A stretch of 64,000 nt of DNA from Streptomyces netropsis (GTDB taxonomy: Bacteria > Actinomycetota > Actinomycetes > Streptomycetales > Streptomycetaceae), in NCBI RefSeq assembly GCF_014203545.1, contig NZ_JACHJG010000004.1:62001-126000 (forward strand). The letters run 5' to 3'. The position numbers and the translations under genes are program-made. Positions 51,330 to 60,509 of the stretch are shown one piece after another; position 1 is the stretch's first letter, and each line of letters opens with the position of its first letter. The notes under the pieces were generated by a model, which was given only the letters and a program-made list of their open reading frames with translations, did not search any database and was not told the DNA's origin.

Positions 51330-54300
51330 TCACCGGGTCGGGTTCGGCCGCTTGGCGCGGCGACGACCCACCCACTTCTTGGCGTTCGTGATCCGGTTCT
51401 TCTCCCGGCCGCTGGAGTAGAACACCTTGCAGAAGGCGCGGATGGCTGACAGCGAAGGCTCGTCGCTGAGCATCAGGAAGTGGTTGGACGAGTCGACATC
51501 GGTCCGGTGGAACTCGGGGATCCGCCTCTCCCATTCCCCCCAGTAGTCGACGTGGTCCAACGCCTTGCCGTCGTCCTGGGTCGACAGCACCGGCTCGAGC
51601 TCACCGTAGAAGAGACCACTGCTGTTGCGGAAGTAGAAGCATGTCACCGACTCGGGGCGGGGCAGCGGCTGCACCTCGTAGTCCAGCACCTGGTACGCCT
51701 CCAGGACGCGGATGTTCTGCTCGATGCGTTCGCGCACCGCCTCCGCCGGCCCGATCAGCCCCCGCTGCCGGGCGAGCGGGAGCAGCTCGTCCAGCAGGTC
51801 GTCGGCGTCGCGGCTCAGGTCCACCTCGTAGCCCGCGATGAACGGCGCGGGCGCGTCCGCGTCCGCGGGCCTGGCCCCGGCCTGCAGCAGCGCGTTCACC
51901 TGCTGCAGGACCATGTCCTTGCGCGACATGGTCCTGGCCTTGACCTCGTCGCCGTACATCGTGTCCAGCATGGTGATCGTCTCGACGTCGCAATCCGCTT
52001 CCTGCAACTGCCGCGCGACCTCGTAGGCCAGCATGCCGCCGAGCGAGTACCCGCCCAGGTCGTACGGGCCCTCCGGCTGGACGGTCCGGATGATGGCGGC
52101 GTAGTGGGCCGCCATCGCGCGGATGCCCGTCAACGGTTCGCTGTCGGTCATCCAGCCCCGGGCCTGGATGCCGTAGAAGGGGCGCTCGACACTGTCGGCG
52201 ACAGCGCCGTACGCCTCGACGCCGCCGAGGCCGCCGTGGAACCAGAAGACCGGCCTGCCCCGGCTGCTCCCGTTGAGGTGCACGACCTCCGGCATCCCGT
52301 CCGGTTCCTCGGAACCCGAGCGGGGCGCGGTCTCGAACCTGCGCACCAGGTCCCGCGACGTCCGGCACTCGGCCAGCTCCCGCAGGCTCGCCGCGGGGGC
52401 GAACCGCTGGATGCGTTGCAGCAGTTGGGTCGCCAGGATGGAGCTGAAGCCGAGGTCTTCCAGCGGCGTGTCGAGGTCGAGGTCCGCGGCGGGTAGGCCG
52501 AGCAGGTCGGCGACGTGGGCCGCGATCCCGTCCGGTGCGGGCCGCGGCGCCGGTTCCGGGGTGTCCGTGCGCGGCGCCAGGGCCGCGGGCCCGTCCGACC
52601 GGCCGGGGTTGACCCAGTGCCGCTGCCTGTCGAAGGGGTAGGTGGGCAGCGCCGACACCACCCTGCGGACCTCGCCCGCGCCCTGGACGCGGTCCCAGGA
52701 CACCTCTCCTCCCCGCGCCCAGAACAGGGCGACGTCCTCCGGCCGGTTCTCGGCGATGAGCTGCCGGAGGAGCGCGTCACCGGCCGATCCGGTCAGCAGC
52801 GCGCCGACGTCCGCTCCGTCGCGCCTGGTGTCGCCGGTGAAGAGCGGGATCGGGGCCGGCTCCGCCACCTCGTCCCGCAGGTAGTGCTCCAGACCCTCGA
52901 CGAGTTGCTTCATGTGCTCGGCGACCAGGGCCAGCCGGTGTTCCATCGCCTCCCGTCCGCTCTGGAGCGTGTACGCGAGATCGGCGAGGGACACTCCGTC
53001 GTGCGTCCTCACGAACTCCAGCACCCGGCGGGCGTGGATCCGCAGCCGTGCCGCGGTGCGGGCCGAGAGGACCACGATCCGCGGCGCCGGAGCGTCCTCG
53101 GCGGGCACCCGCCCGTCGGCTGCGGGGAGGTACTCCTCGACGACCAGGTGCGCGTTGGACCCGCCCGCCCCGAAGGCGCTGATGGTCGCGCGCCTCGGAT
53201 ACTGCCGTTCCACCCCGTCGATCTCGACCACGGGCCGGTCCCACGGCGTGGCCTGCTCCGGAAGGTAGAACGCGGTCCCGTCGAGCTCCAGGCCGGGGTT
53301 GAGCCTGCCGCGCCGTAGCGGCGGGGTGAGCTTGCCGTGCCGCATCTGCAGGGCGACCTTGCTGAGTTGGGCGACGCCCGACGCCGCTTCGAGGTTGCCG
53401 AGCGTGGACTTGACCGTCCCCAGGGCGCAGAACCCCTCGTCCGGCGTGTGCCTGCCGAAGACGTTCCTGAGCGCCGCGAACTCGATGGCGTCGCCCAGCT
53501 GTGAGCCGTTGGAGGATGCCTCGACGTAGCTGACGGTGCGTGGGTGCACTCCTGCCCTGCGCAGGTTCTCCTCCACCAGCTCTTCCTGCTGCTCGACGCT
53601 GGGCACCATGGGGCCGTTGGTGCGGCCCTTGTGGTTCACCGCGCTCGATCTGATGACCGCCAGGACCTCGTCCCCGTCGCTGACGGCACGGGAGAGGGGC
53701 TTGAGCAGGACGGCGCCGACGCCTTCCGCGGGGACGAACCCGTCGCCGTCGAGGAACGCCCTGCTGTCCGGGTCGCTGCCCATCAGACCCGTCATGCGCA
53801 GCCCCAGGTACTTCTTGGGGTGGAGCGAGAGGTTGACCCCGCCCACGATCATCAGCTCGCTGCCGCCCCGGCGCAGTTCCTCGCACGCCATGTGGATGGC
53901 CACCAGCGACGAGGAGCACGTGGTGTCGACCGCCATGCTCGGCCCTCGGAGGTCGAAGAAGTGCGAGACCCGGTTGGCGACGGCGCTGCCGGACACCACC
54001 GACGTGATGGACTCGTGGACGACGTCGGACGACAGCAGTTGGTACTGCTGGTACATGGTGCCGACGTAGACCCCGACCCGGCCGCCGTGCCTGGCCCGCA
54101 GCCTCTCCCGTGTGTACCCGGAGCTTTCCAGCAGGGTCCACACGCACTCGAGGAACAGCCGGGTCTGCGGGTCCATGATCGCTGCCTCGCTGGGCGCGAC
54201 GTTGAAGAGCAGCGCGTCGAAGTCGGCGACGGAGTCGAGGAAGCCGCCCCAGCGGGGGACGTCGCCCGGCTCGCCGGCGACCCGCTCGTCGTCCCAGCGG

Positions 54301-57300
54301 TCCGCGGGCACCTCCGTGACGCCGTCGCGGGCGGTGACCAGGTTCTCCCACAGCTCGTCCAGGTCTGCGGCCCCGGGGTAGCGGCCCGCAAGACCGATGA
54401 CCGCGATCGCCTCCTCCTCGCGGGGTTCGGCCGGTCGTACGAGGGGTTCGGGCGCGGTGTACGCCTGCGCCTGCGCCGGCGGTGCGGCAGCCGGCTGCTC
54501 CGGTCCGGCACCGATGCCCAGGACCGACTCCAGCGCGTCCGCCTGCGCGCCGAGGAAGTACCGGCCGAGGTCGTCGATGCACTGGTGCTCGAACAGCAGC
54601 GTCTTGGGCAGCGAGCCGAAGTCGGCTTCCAGCCGGTTGGTGATGGTCAGCGCCAGCACCGAGTCGATGCCGTACCGCTCGAAGGGCGTGGCCGCGTCGA
54701 GGCGGTGCGCCGGGACCTGGATGGCCTCCGAGATGACGGTGCGCAGGTACCCGACGACCTTGGGGTGAGCGGCTCCGCGGTCGGTGGCCCCGCGATCGGT
54801 GGCGGCGTGAGGGCGGCTCGCGGCCGGGAGGGCGGGTACCCGCTGCTCCGGCCGTGGGTCCTCGCCCAGCACCGTCTGCCTGATCCTCGTGGCGTCGCCC
54901 GCGATGACCAGGACCTGGGTGTGGGCGGCGTCGAGGGCCGCGTAGAGCGCCTGGATGCCCATCGCGGTCGGCATGGGCGTCATGCCCAGCCGCTCGCGCA
55001 TCACCGACTCGGTGTGCTCGTCGACGCGCATCCCGCCCTCGGCCCACAACGGCCAGTCGACGGACACGCCTGCACCCGACCGCAGGCCCTGCTGCACGAG
55101 GCCGCGCCGGTGGTGGGCGTAGGCGTCCAGGAAGGCGTTGGCGGCGGCGTAGTCGGCCTGCCCGGTGTTGCCGAACACCCCGGCCGCGGCGGAGAACGTG
55201 ACGAAGAAGTCCAGCGGCAGGTCCTTGCTGGCCTCGTCCAGGTTCACCACGCCCGCCACCTTCGGCGCGAGCACCTCGCGGCACTCCTGCGGCGTCTTCC
55301 GACCGACGAAGTTGTCCTTGACGACCCCGGCGCCGTGGATGACACCGTGCAGGGTGCCGTGGTCCCGGACGATGCCGTCGATCAGGGCCTTGACCGCCGC
55401 GGCGTCGCTGACGTCGACGCGGGCGTGGCGCACGTCCGCCCCCTGCCCGCGCCACTGCGCGAGGAGCGCTTCCTGCTCCGGGCGCAGCCGTGACCGGCCC
55501 GCCAGGACGATGGTGACGTTCCCGACCTCGGCGACCATGTCCGCCGCGACGAGCGTGCCGATGCCGCCGAGCCCGCCCGTGACCAGGTAGACACCGCCGT
55601 TCTTCCACGGGACCCGCTGCTCCGGCGGCGCCTTGTGCTCGGCCCAGGTCAGCGCCTCGGCCTCGCCGCCGCGGAAGCGGACGCAGTCGCCGTTGGCGCG
55701 GCTGCCCGCGACCACCTGGGAAACCAGGCGGTCGGTGCTGTCGCCCGCGTCGACGAGCACGGCCTGGACCAGCAGGGCGGGGTCCTCCGCCCGCGCGGAC
55801 TTCAGCAGTCCGAGCAGGCCCAGCGCCAGTGCCGGGTCACCGTCCTCCGGGACGACGAGCTGCACCAGCACGGGCTGCCGCGCCGAGCCGGGCAGGATGC
55901 GCTGGACGTGGTCGAGCGCCGTGACGACGTACTCGGTGAACCGCTCCGCCGTCCCGGCCCCGGCGGAGGTCAGGCGCAGGACCCGGGCGGACGGGCACCG
56001 GGCCTCGAACGCGTCGGCCAGCTCGGGCATGTCGCACAGCAGCACGATGTTCCGCGCGGGCTCCGTCTCCGCGGCGACCTGCGCTGTCCTCTCCCACACG
56101 GGGAGGAAGGTGACGCACGTGTCGCCGGGTTCCTCGTTCAGAACGCGGTAGGAAATGCCCTTCACGCGGGCGCGCACCGAGCCCTGCTCGTCGCAGAGGT
56201 CGATGTCGAGCTTGAAGACCTTGCCGTCCTTCGCCGTGCCCGGGCTGTAGCGGATCCACGCCCACATGTCCTCCGTGCACGGGCCGAGGATCTCCAGCTC
56301 GTCCAGGGCGAACGGAAGCGACGGTTTCATCCCGGAGACGTCCAGGGCGGACTCCGGTGCGGACGCCGCCCCCATGCCCAGGGAACCCTGCAGCATCGAG
56401 TCGAGCAGGCTGGGGTGCAGCACGAACGCGTCCAGGGTGTCGCGCACCGAGCCGGGCTGCGACAGCCGCACCAGGACCTCGTCCCGGCCGATGTGCAGGC
56501 GCTCGACACCGCGGTGCGCGGGGCCGTACTCGAAGCCGATGCGCTCGTACAGCGGGTACAGCTGCGCGGCGTCGAGTTCGGCGCGGTCGCACGCGGCCCT
56601 GACGCGCTCGACGTCGAGCGTGGCCGGGGTGCCGGACTTCCGGATCACCTGTCCTTGGCTGTGCACGACGGCGTCCGCGCCGGTGATCGCGAAGTTGATC
56701 TCGTCCTGGTGGCCGGGGGTGAGCGTCGTGGCGAGCGCCACCGGGTTCCCGCCGACCACCACGGGGCGCGCCCACACGACGTTGCGCAGCGTGATCCCCG
56801 ACGTGTGATCCGGCTCGGCCAGTTCGGCGGCCGCCCTGGCCATCTCCAGGCAGGCGACGCCCGGCAGGACCTTCTGTCCCTTCACCACGTGGTCGGTGAG
56901 GAAGTACTCGCGGCCGGTGAACGTGGACTCGTAGCGCTGCGAGCGGAAGGTCGAGGCGTTGACGTGCAGCAGCGGATGCGGTGCCGACGACGTCGGTTCG
57001 AGCGCCGCCGCCGAGCGCTGTGCCGTGGGCACCCAGTAGCGGTCACGCGCGAACGGGTAGGTCGGCAGCGGCACGCGCAGGGGCCGCTGCCCGGCGAACA
57101 GCCCCGCGTAGTCGAGGTCGTACCCCTGCGCGTAGAGGTCCGCGACCGTCGACAGCAGTTCGGTACGGGGTGCGGCGTCGGTGGCCGACACCGACCGGTG
57201 GATGCAGTCGTTGCCGTAGCCCTTCAGCGAGGCCCGCTCGCCCTGCCCCCGCTGGGCGGGCTCGCCGACGTGCACGTGCGGGCTCGCTCCGGTGGCCAGC

Positions 57301-60300
57301 CACTGCCGCAGCGCGTGGACGACCTCGTCCTGGCCGCGCGCCACGCAGGCCAGGCGGTGCGGGAGGTGCTTGCGCCCGAGCAGCAGGGTGAAGCTCACGT
57401 CGCCCAGGTCGAGCCCGGGGTGCGCCACGCAGTGTGCGACCAGCCGTTCGGCCTGCTCGCGCAGCTGCTCCGCGGTGTCCGCGGACAACGTGAGGAGGTG
57501 GGCCGGGTACCCGCCCGGGCGGTGGGCGCGGTGCGGTGCCTCTTCGATCACCATGTGGGCGTTGGTCCCGCTGACGCCGAACGAGCTGACGGCGGCACGG
57601 CGCTTCCCGTCCGTGCCCGCCTCCCAGGGGCGGTCCACCGTGTTGACGTAGAAGGGGCTGTCGGTGAAGTCGATGTGGGAGTTGCCCACTTCGAAGTTGA
57701 TCGAGGGCGGGATGCGCCGGTGCCGCAGCGAGAGCAGGATCTTGAGGACCCCGGCGACGCCGGCGGCGGTGGTGGTGTGCCCGAGGTTGGACTTGACGGA
57801 GCCCAGCGCGCAGAACTCCCGTCGGTCGGTGTAGCGGCCGAAGGCCCGCTTCAGCGCGTGGTACTCGATGGGGTCGCCGAGCTTGGTGCCCGTGCCGTGC
57901 GCCTCGACCAGCTGGATGCCCTCGGGGTCGATCCCGAACGCGTCGTAGACGGACGTCTCCAGGCGTTCCTGGGACTTGGCGCTCGGCGCGGTGATGCCGT
58001 TGGACGCACCGTCCTGGTTGATCCCGGAACCGCTGATGACGCCGTGGATGTGGTCCCCGTCCGCGAGGGCGTCGCTGAGCCTCTTGAGGACGACCACCCC
58101 GACGCCCTCGCCCGGCACGAAGCCGTCGGCGCGGTCGTCGAAGGTGTGGCAGCGACCGCTCGGGGAGAGCATCCCCGCCCGTCCTGCGAGCCGGTAGAAC
58201 TGCGGCGTGCACTGGACGGAGACCCCACCCGCCAGCGCCATCTCGGTCTCGCCGCCCCAAAGTCCCTGGCAGGCGAGGTGGATGGCGACCAGCGAGCTGG
58301 AGCACGCGGTGTCCACGGCGACCGCCGGGCCCTGGAGGTCGAGGTGGTAGGAGATGCGCGCGGGCAGGGCCGAAAGCGCGTTGCCCCACATGGCCGGCGC
58401 CGGGACCTCGTCGCCGAAGAGCGCAGTGTACCCGCTCTCCTGGCAGCCGACGTACACCCCGCAGCGCTTGCCCCGGGTGGCGGACCCGGCGTGGCCCGCG
58501 TCCTCCAGGGCCTTCCACGCCTCTTCGAGGAACACACGCTGCTGGGGGTCCATGTAGGCGGCCTCGACCCCGGAGAGGTTGAAGAACGCCGGGTCGAACC
58601 GGTCGTGGTCGTCGATGAAGCTGCCGTGCCTGCACTCCGGGGCGCCCGCGGGCGGGTCCGGCAGCTTCCAGCGGGTGACCTCCTCGACGAGGTCGTCACC
58701 CCGCACCAGGTGTTCCCACAGCGCCTCGACGTCCGGCGAGCCGCCGAACCTGCCGCTCATGCCGATGATCGCGATCGGTTCCCGGTCCCCGGCGGCCGCC
58801 CGCACGGCGTCCGCAGGGACGGCACCGACCGGAGCCACACCGACGGAGTCCGCGCCGAGGGAGTCCGCGCCGACCGGTGCGGGCTCCGACGGGAGCGTCT
58901 CGGGCTCAAGGGTGGCGGTCGTCGGCCCGGCGGGCAGCGAGGCGGCGGCCTGCGCCCGGTGCTCGTCGAGGATGTACCCCGTCAGCTGCCGGACCGAGGG
59001 GTGGTCGAACAGGTCGGTGGTGGTGAGGTCGACGCCGAGCCGCTCGTTGATCTCGTGGATCAGCCGGACGCCGATGATGGAGTCGACGCCGTAGTCCATG
59101 AAGGCGTCGTCGGCGTCGATCCGGGTCCTGTCGACCTTGAGGGCCTGTGCGAGCTGGTCGAAGACGACGTCCTCGACGTGCTGCTCCAGCGCGTCGTCGG
59201 ATACCGACGCCCCCCGCGCGGGGCTCTCCCGCCGCGGCGCGGGTCGCGCCGCTCCGGCGGCCTGAAGGCTGCTGTCATCCTGCTGGGCGCCGGTTTCCTG
59301 CTCGGCCTCCTGCCGGATCAGACCGTCGCTCTGCGCGGCGAGGATCTGGTACCCCAGGTCGTGCAGACCCTCCGCCGGGAACGACACGGGGTCGAAGCCC
59401 TCGTCCTCGAGCACCTCCGACCAGGACTGCGGGGACAGGCCCGGGCAGCCCGGGAGGCGCAACTCGGCGTCCTCGTACAGCCACCACCCCGTCAGCAGAC
59501 CGAACGTCAGGTGGGTGAACAGCGAGTTCGCCGAGATCTCGTTGGCGAGCAGGACGCCGTTCTCCTTGAGCGCCGCCTTGGCGTTGCGCAGCGTCCTGCG
59601 GATGTCCCTCGTGGCGTGCAGGACGTTCGTGGCCAGCACGAGGTCGAAGCTGCCGAGCTCGACGCCCTGGGCGGCCAGCGGCTTCTCGATGTCGAGCAGG
59701 CGGTAGTCCAGGTACGGGTAGCTCGGTCCGTACTCCTGCTCGGCGTGCATGAGGAACGACCGCGACAAGTCGGTGTAGCAGTAGGTCTCCACGTGGGACG
59801 CGAACGGCTCCAGGCGTTGGAAGACCTTCAGGCTGCCACCGCCCGTGCCCGCACCGATCTCGAGGATCCTGATCCGGGCCTGCTGGTCGCTGTGCACGAT
59901 GGCGCGCACGACAGCGGCCGCGGTGTCGGCCAGGACACCGTTGAAGACGTCCGTGACGGGGTTGCCCTTGTAGATTCCCTCGACCAGCTCCAGCGAGGAG
60001 TTGGGGAACAGGACATCGGTGGCGGGGACGGCACCGGTGAGGATCCGCGGCAGTGCCCGGAGCGTGGTGTCGAGGAGCACGACCTGAGCGCGCAGGTCCG
60101 CGTCGCGGGCCCAACGCGCGCTCCGCGCCTCCCACTCCGCCCACAGATCACGGCTGTTCTCCGCACCGCTCGGGCTCGGGTGGGCCGGGTCGCCGTGGAG
60201 GTGACCGCGCGTCAGAAGCTGTCGCACCGATTCGCGGGCCCAGCGGCGCAACTCCTCACCGACGGGGAGCCCGGCGATCGCCTCGTCGACCGTGGGACCA

Positions 60301-60509
60301 CCGCTGCCCGCGAACAACCCGGCGCTGCGCAACTGGCCGAGCAGGATCCTGCTCAGCAGGTCCTCGTCGATGAGCGCGTCCGCGTCCCCGGGGGCCGCGG
60401 TGAGGTGGACCTCCGCGCCGGCCGCGATGTCCCGGCACAGCCGGGACAGTGGCACCGGGGCGCCGGTCCGGGCCGTGGTGATGGTCTCGTTGCGGGTTAT
60501 GCCCCACAT
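51330..60509 (-). CDS. Trans-AT polyketide synthase, terminal protein: cMT-ACP / KS-DH-KR-ACP / KS0-CP-TE
   Basis: A 3,059-residue modular PKS without any AT domain. Order with approximate residues: C-methyltransferase 120-400 (ILEIGAGTGGGSLKV at 218); ACP (GVDSI at 475); KS 575-1000 (Cys in DTACSSS at 735, His in VEAHGTGT at 870 and in LGHTTTAAG at 910); DH 1170-1440 (HVVKGQKVLPG at 1210); KR 1600-1840 (VTGGLGGIG at 1645, Tyr in QADYAAANAF); ACP (GIDSV at 1950); a second KS 2035-2450 that keeps Cys in DTTCSSS but has VEASSNGS and LGNLEAASG in place of both catalytic His motifs, so it should not condense; carrier protein (GFSSI at 2690); thioesterase with GGYSLGG (2820). The N-terminus completes a module split from the upstream gene. 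The ATG directly follows that gene's stop. Confidence 0.92.
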   Translation of the reverse strand: MWGITRNETITTARTGAPVPLSRLCRDIAAGAEVHLTAAPGDADALIDEDLLSRILLGQLRSAGLFAGSGGPTVDEAIAGLPVGEELRRWARESVRQLLTRGHLHGDPAHPSPSGAENSRDLWAEWEARSARWARDADLRAQVVLLDTTLRALPRILTGAVPATDVLFPNSSLELVEGIYKGNPVTDVFNGVLADTAAAVVRAIVHSDQQARIRILEIGAGTGGGSLKVFQRLEPFASHVETYCYTDLSRSFLMHAEQEYGPSYPYLDYRLLDIEKPLAAQGVELGSFDLVLATNVLHATRDIRRTLRNAKAALKENGVLLANEISANSLFTHLTFGLLTGWWLYEDAELRLPGCPGLSPQSWSEVLEDEGFDPVSFPAEGLHDLGYQILAAQSDGLIRQEAEQETGAQQDDSSLQAAGAARPAPRRESPARGASVSDDALEQHVEDVVFDQLAQALKVDRTRIDADDAFMDYGVDSIIGVRLIHEINERLGVDLTTTDLFDHPSVRQLTGYILDEHRAQAAASLPAGPTTATLEPETLPSEPAPVGADSLGADSVGVAPVGAVPADAVRAAAGDREPIAIIGMSGRFGGSPDVEALWEHLVRGDDLVEEVTRWKLPDPPAGAPECRHGSFIDDHDRFDPAFFNLSGVEAAYMDPQQRVFLEEAWKALEDAGHAGSATRGKRCGVYVGCQESGYTALFGDEVPAPAMWGNALSALPARISYHLDLQGPAVAVDTACSSSLVAIHLACQGLWGGETEMALAGGVSVQCTPQFYRLAGRAGMLSPSGRCHTFDDRADGFVPGEGVGVVVLKRLSDALADGDHIHGVISGSGINQDGASNGITAPSAKSQERLETSVYDAFGIDPEGIQLVEAHGTGTKLGDPIEYHALKRAFGRYTDRREFCALGSVKSNLGHTTTAAGVAGVLKILLSLRHRRIPPSINFEVGNSHIDFTDSPFYVNTVDRPWEAGTDGKRRAAVSSFGVSGTNAHMVIEEAPHRAHRPGGYPAHLLTLSADTAEQLREQAERLVAHCVAHPGLDLGDVSFTLLLGRKHLPHRLACVARGQDEVVHALRQWLATGASPHVHVGEPAQRGQGERASLKGYGNDCIHRSVSATDAAPRTELLSTVADLYAQGYDLDYAGLFAGQRPLRVPLPTYPFARDRYWVPTAQRSAAALEPTSSAPHPLLHVNASTFRSQRYESTFTGREYFLTDHVVKGQKVLPGVACLEMARAAAELAEPDHTSGITLRNVVWARPVVVGGNPVALATTLTPGHQDEINFAITGADAVVHSQGQVIRKSGTPATLDVERVRAACDRAELDAAQLYPLYERIGFEYGPAHRGVERLHIGRDEVLVRLSQPGSVRDTLDAFVLHPSLLDSMLQGSLGMGAASAPESALDVSGMKPSLPFALDELEILGPCTEDMWAWIRYSPGTAKDGKVFKLDIDLCDEQGSVRARVKGISYRVLNEEPGDTCVTFLPVWERTAQVAAETEPARNIVLLCDMPELADAFEARCPSARVLRLTSAGAGTAERFTEYVVTALDHVQRILPGSARQPVLVQLVVPEDGDPALALGLLGLLKSARAEDPALLVQAVLVDAGDSTDRLVSQVVAGSRANGDCVRFRGGEAEALTWAEHKAPPEQRVPWKNGGVYLVTGGLGGIGTLVAADMVAEVGNVTIVLAGRSRLRPEQEALLAQWRGQGADVRHARVDVSDAAAVKALIDGIVRDHGTLHGVIHGAGVVKDNFVGRKTPQECREVLAPKVAGVVNLDEASKDLPLDFFVTFSAAAGVFGNTGQADYAAANAFLDAYAHHRRGLVQQGLRSGAGVSVDWPLWAEGGMRVDEHTESVMRERLGMTPMPTAMGIQALYAALDAAHTQVLVIAGDATRIRQTVLGEDPRPEQRVPALPAASRPHAATDRGATDRGAAHPKVVGYLRTVISEAIQVPAHRLDAATPFERYGIDSVLALTITNRLEADFGSLPKTLLFEHQCIDDLGRYFLGAQADALESVLGIGAGPEQPAAAPPAQAQAYTAPEPLVRPAEPREEEAIAVIGLAGRYPGAADLDELWENLVTARDGVTEVPADRWDDERVAGEPGDVPRWGGFLDSVADFDALLFNVAPSEAAIMDPQTRLFLECVWTLLESSGYTRERLRARHGGRVGVYVGTMYQQYQLLSSDVVHESITSVVSGSAVANRVSHFFDLRGPSMAVDTTCSSSLVAIHMACEELRRGGSELMIVGGVNLSLHPKKYLGLRMTGLMGSDPDSRAFLDGDGFVPAEGVGAVLLKPLSRAVSDGDEVLAVIRSSAVNHKGRTNGPMVPSVEQQEELVEENLRRAGVHPRTVSYVEASSNGSQLGDAIEFAALRNVFGRHTPDEGFCALGTVKSTLGNLEAASGVAQLSKVALQMRHGKLTPPLRRGRLNPGLELDGTAFYLPEQATPWDRPVVEIDGVERQYPRRATISAFGAGGSNAHLVVEEYLPAADGRVPAEDAPAPRIVVLSARTAARLRIHARRVLEFVRTHDGVSLADLAYTLQSGREAMEHRLALVAEHMKQLVEGLEHYLRDEVAEPAPIPLFTGDTRRDGADVGALLTGSAGDALLRQLIAENRPEDVALFWARGGEVSWDRVQGAGEVRRVVSALPTYPFDRQRHWVNPGRSDGPAALAPRTDTPEPAPRPAPDGIAAHVADLLGLPAADLDLDTPLEDLGFSSILATQLLQRIQRFAPAASLRELAECRTSRDLVRRFETAPRSGSEEPDGMPEVVHLNGSSRGRPVFWFHGGLGGVEAYGAVADSVERPFYGIQARGWMTDSEPLTGIRAMAAHYAAIIRTVQPEGPYDLGGYSLGGMLAYEVARQLQEADCDVETITMLDTMYGDEVKARTMSRKDMVLQQVNALLQAGARPADADAPAPFIAGYEVDLSRDADDLLDELLPLARQRGLIGPAEAVRERIEQNIRVLEAYQVLDYEVQPLPRPESVTCFYFRNSSGLFYGELEPVLSTQDDGKALDHVDYWGEWERRIPEFHRTDVDSSNHFLMLSDEPSLSAIRAFCKVFYSSGREKNRITNAKKWVGRRRAKRPNPTR

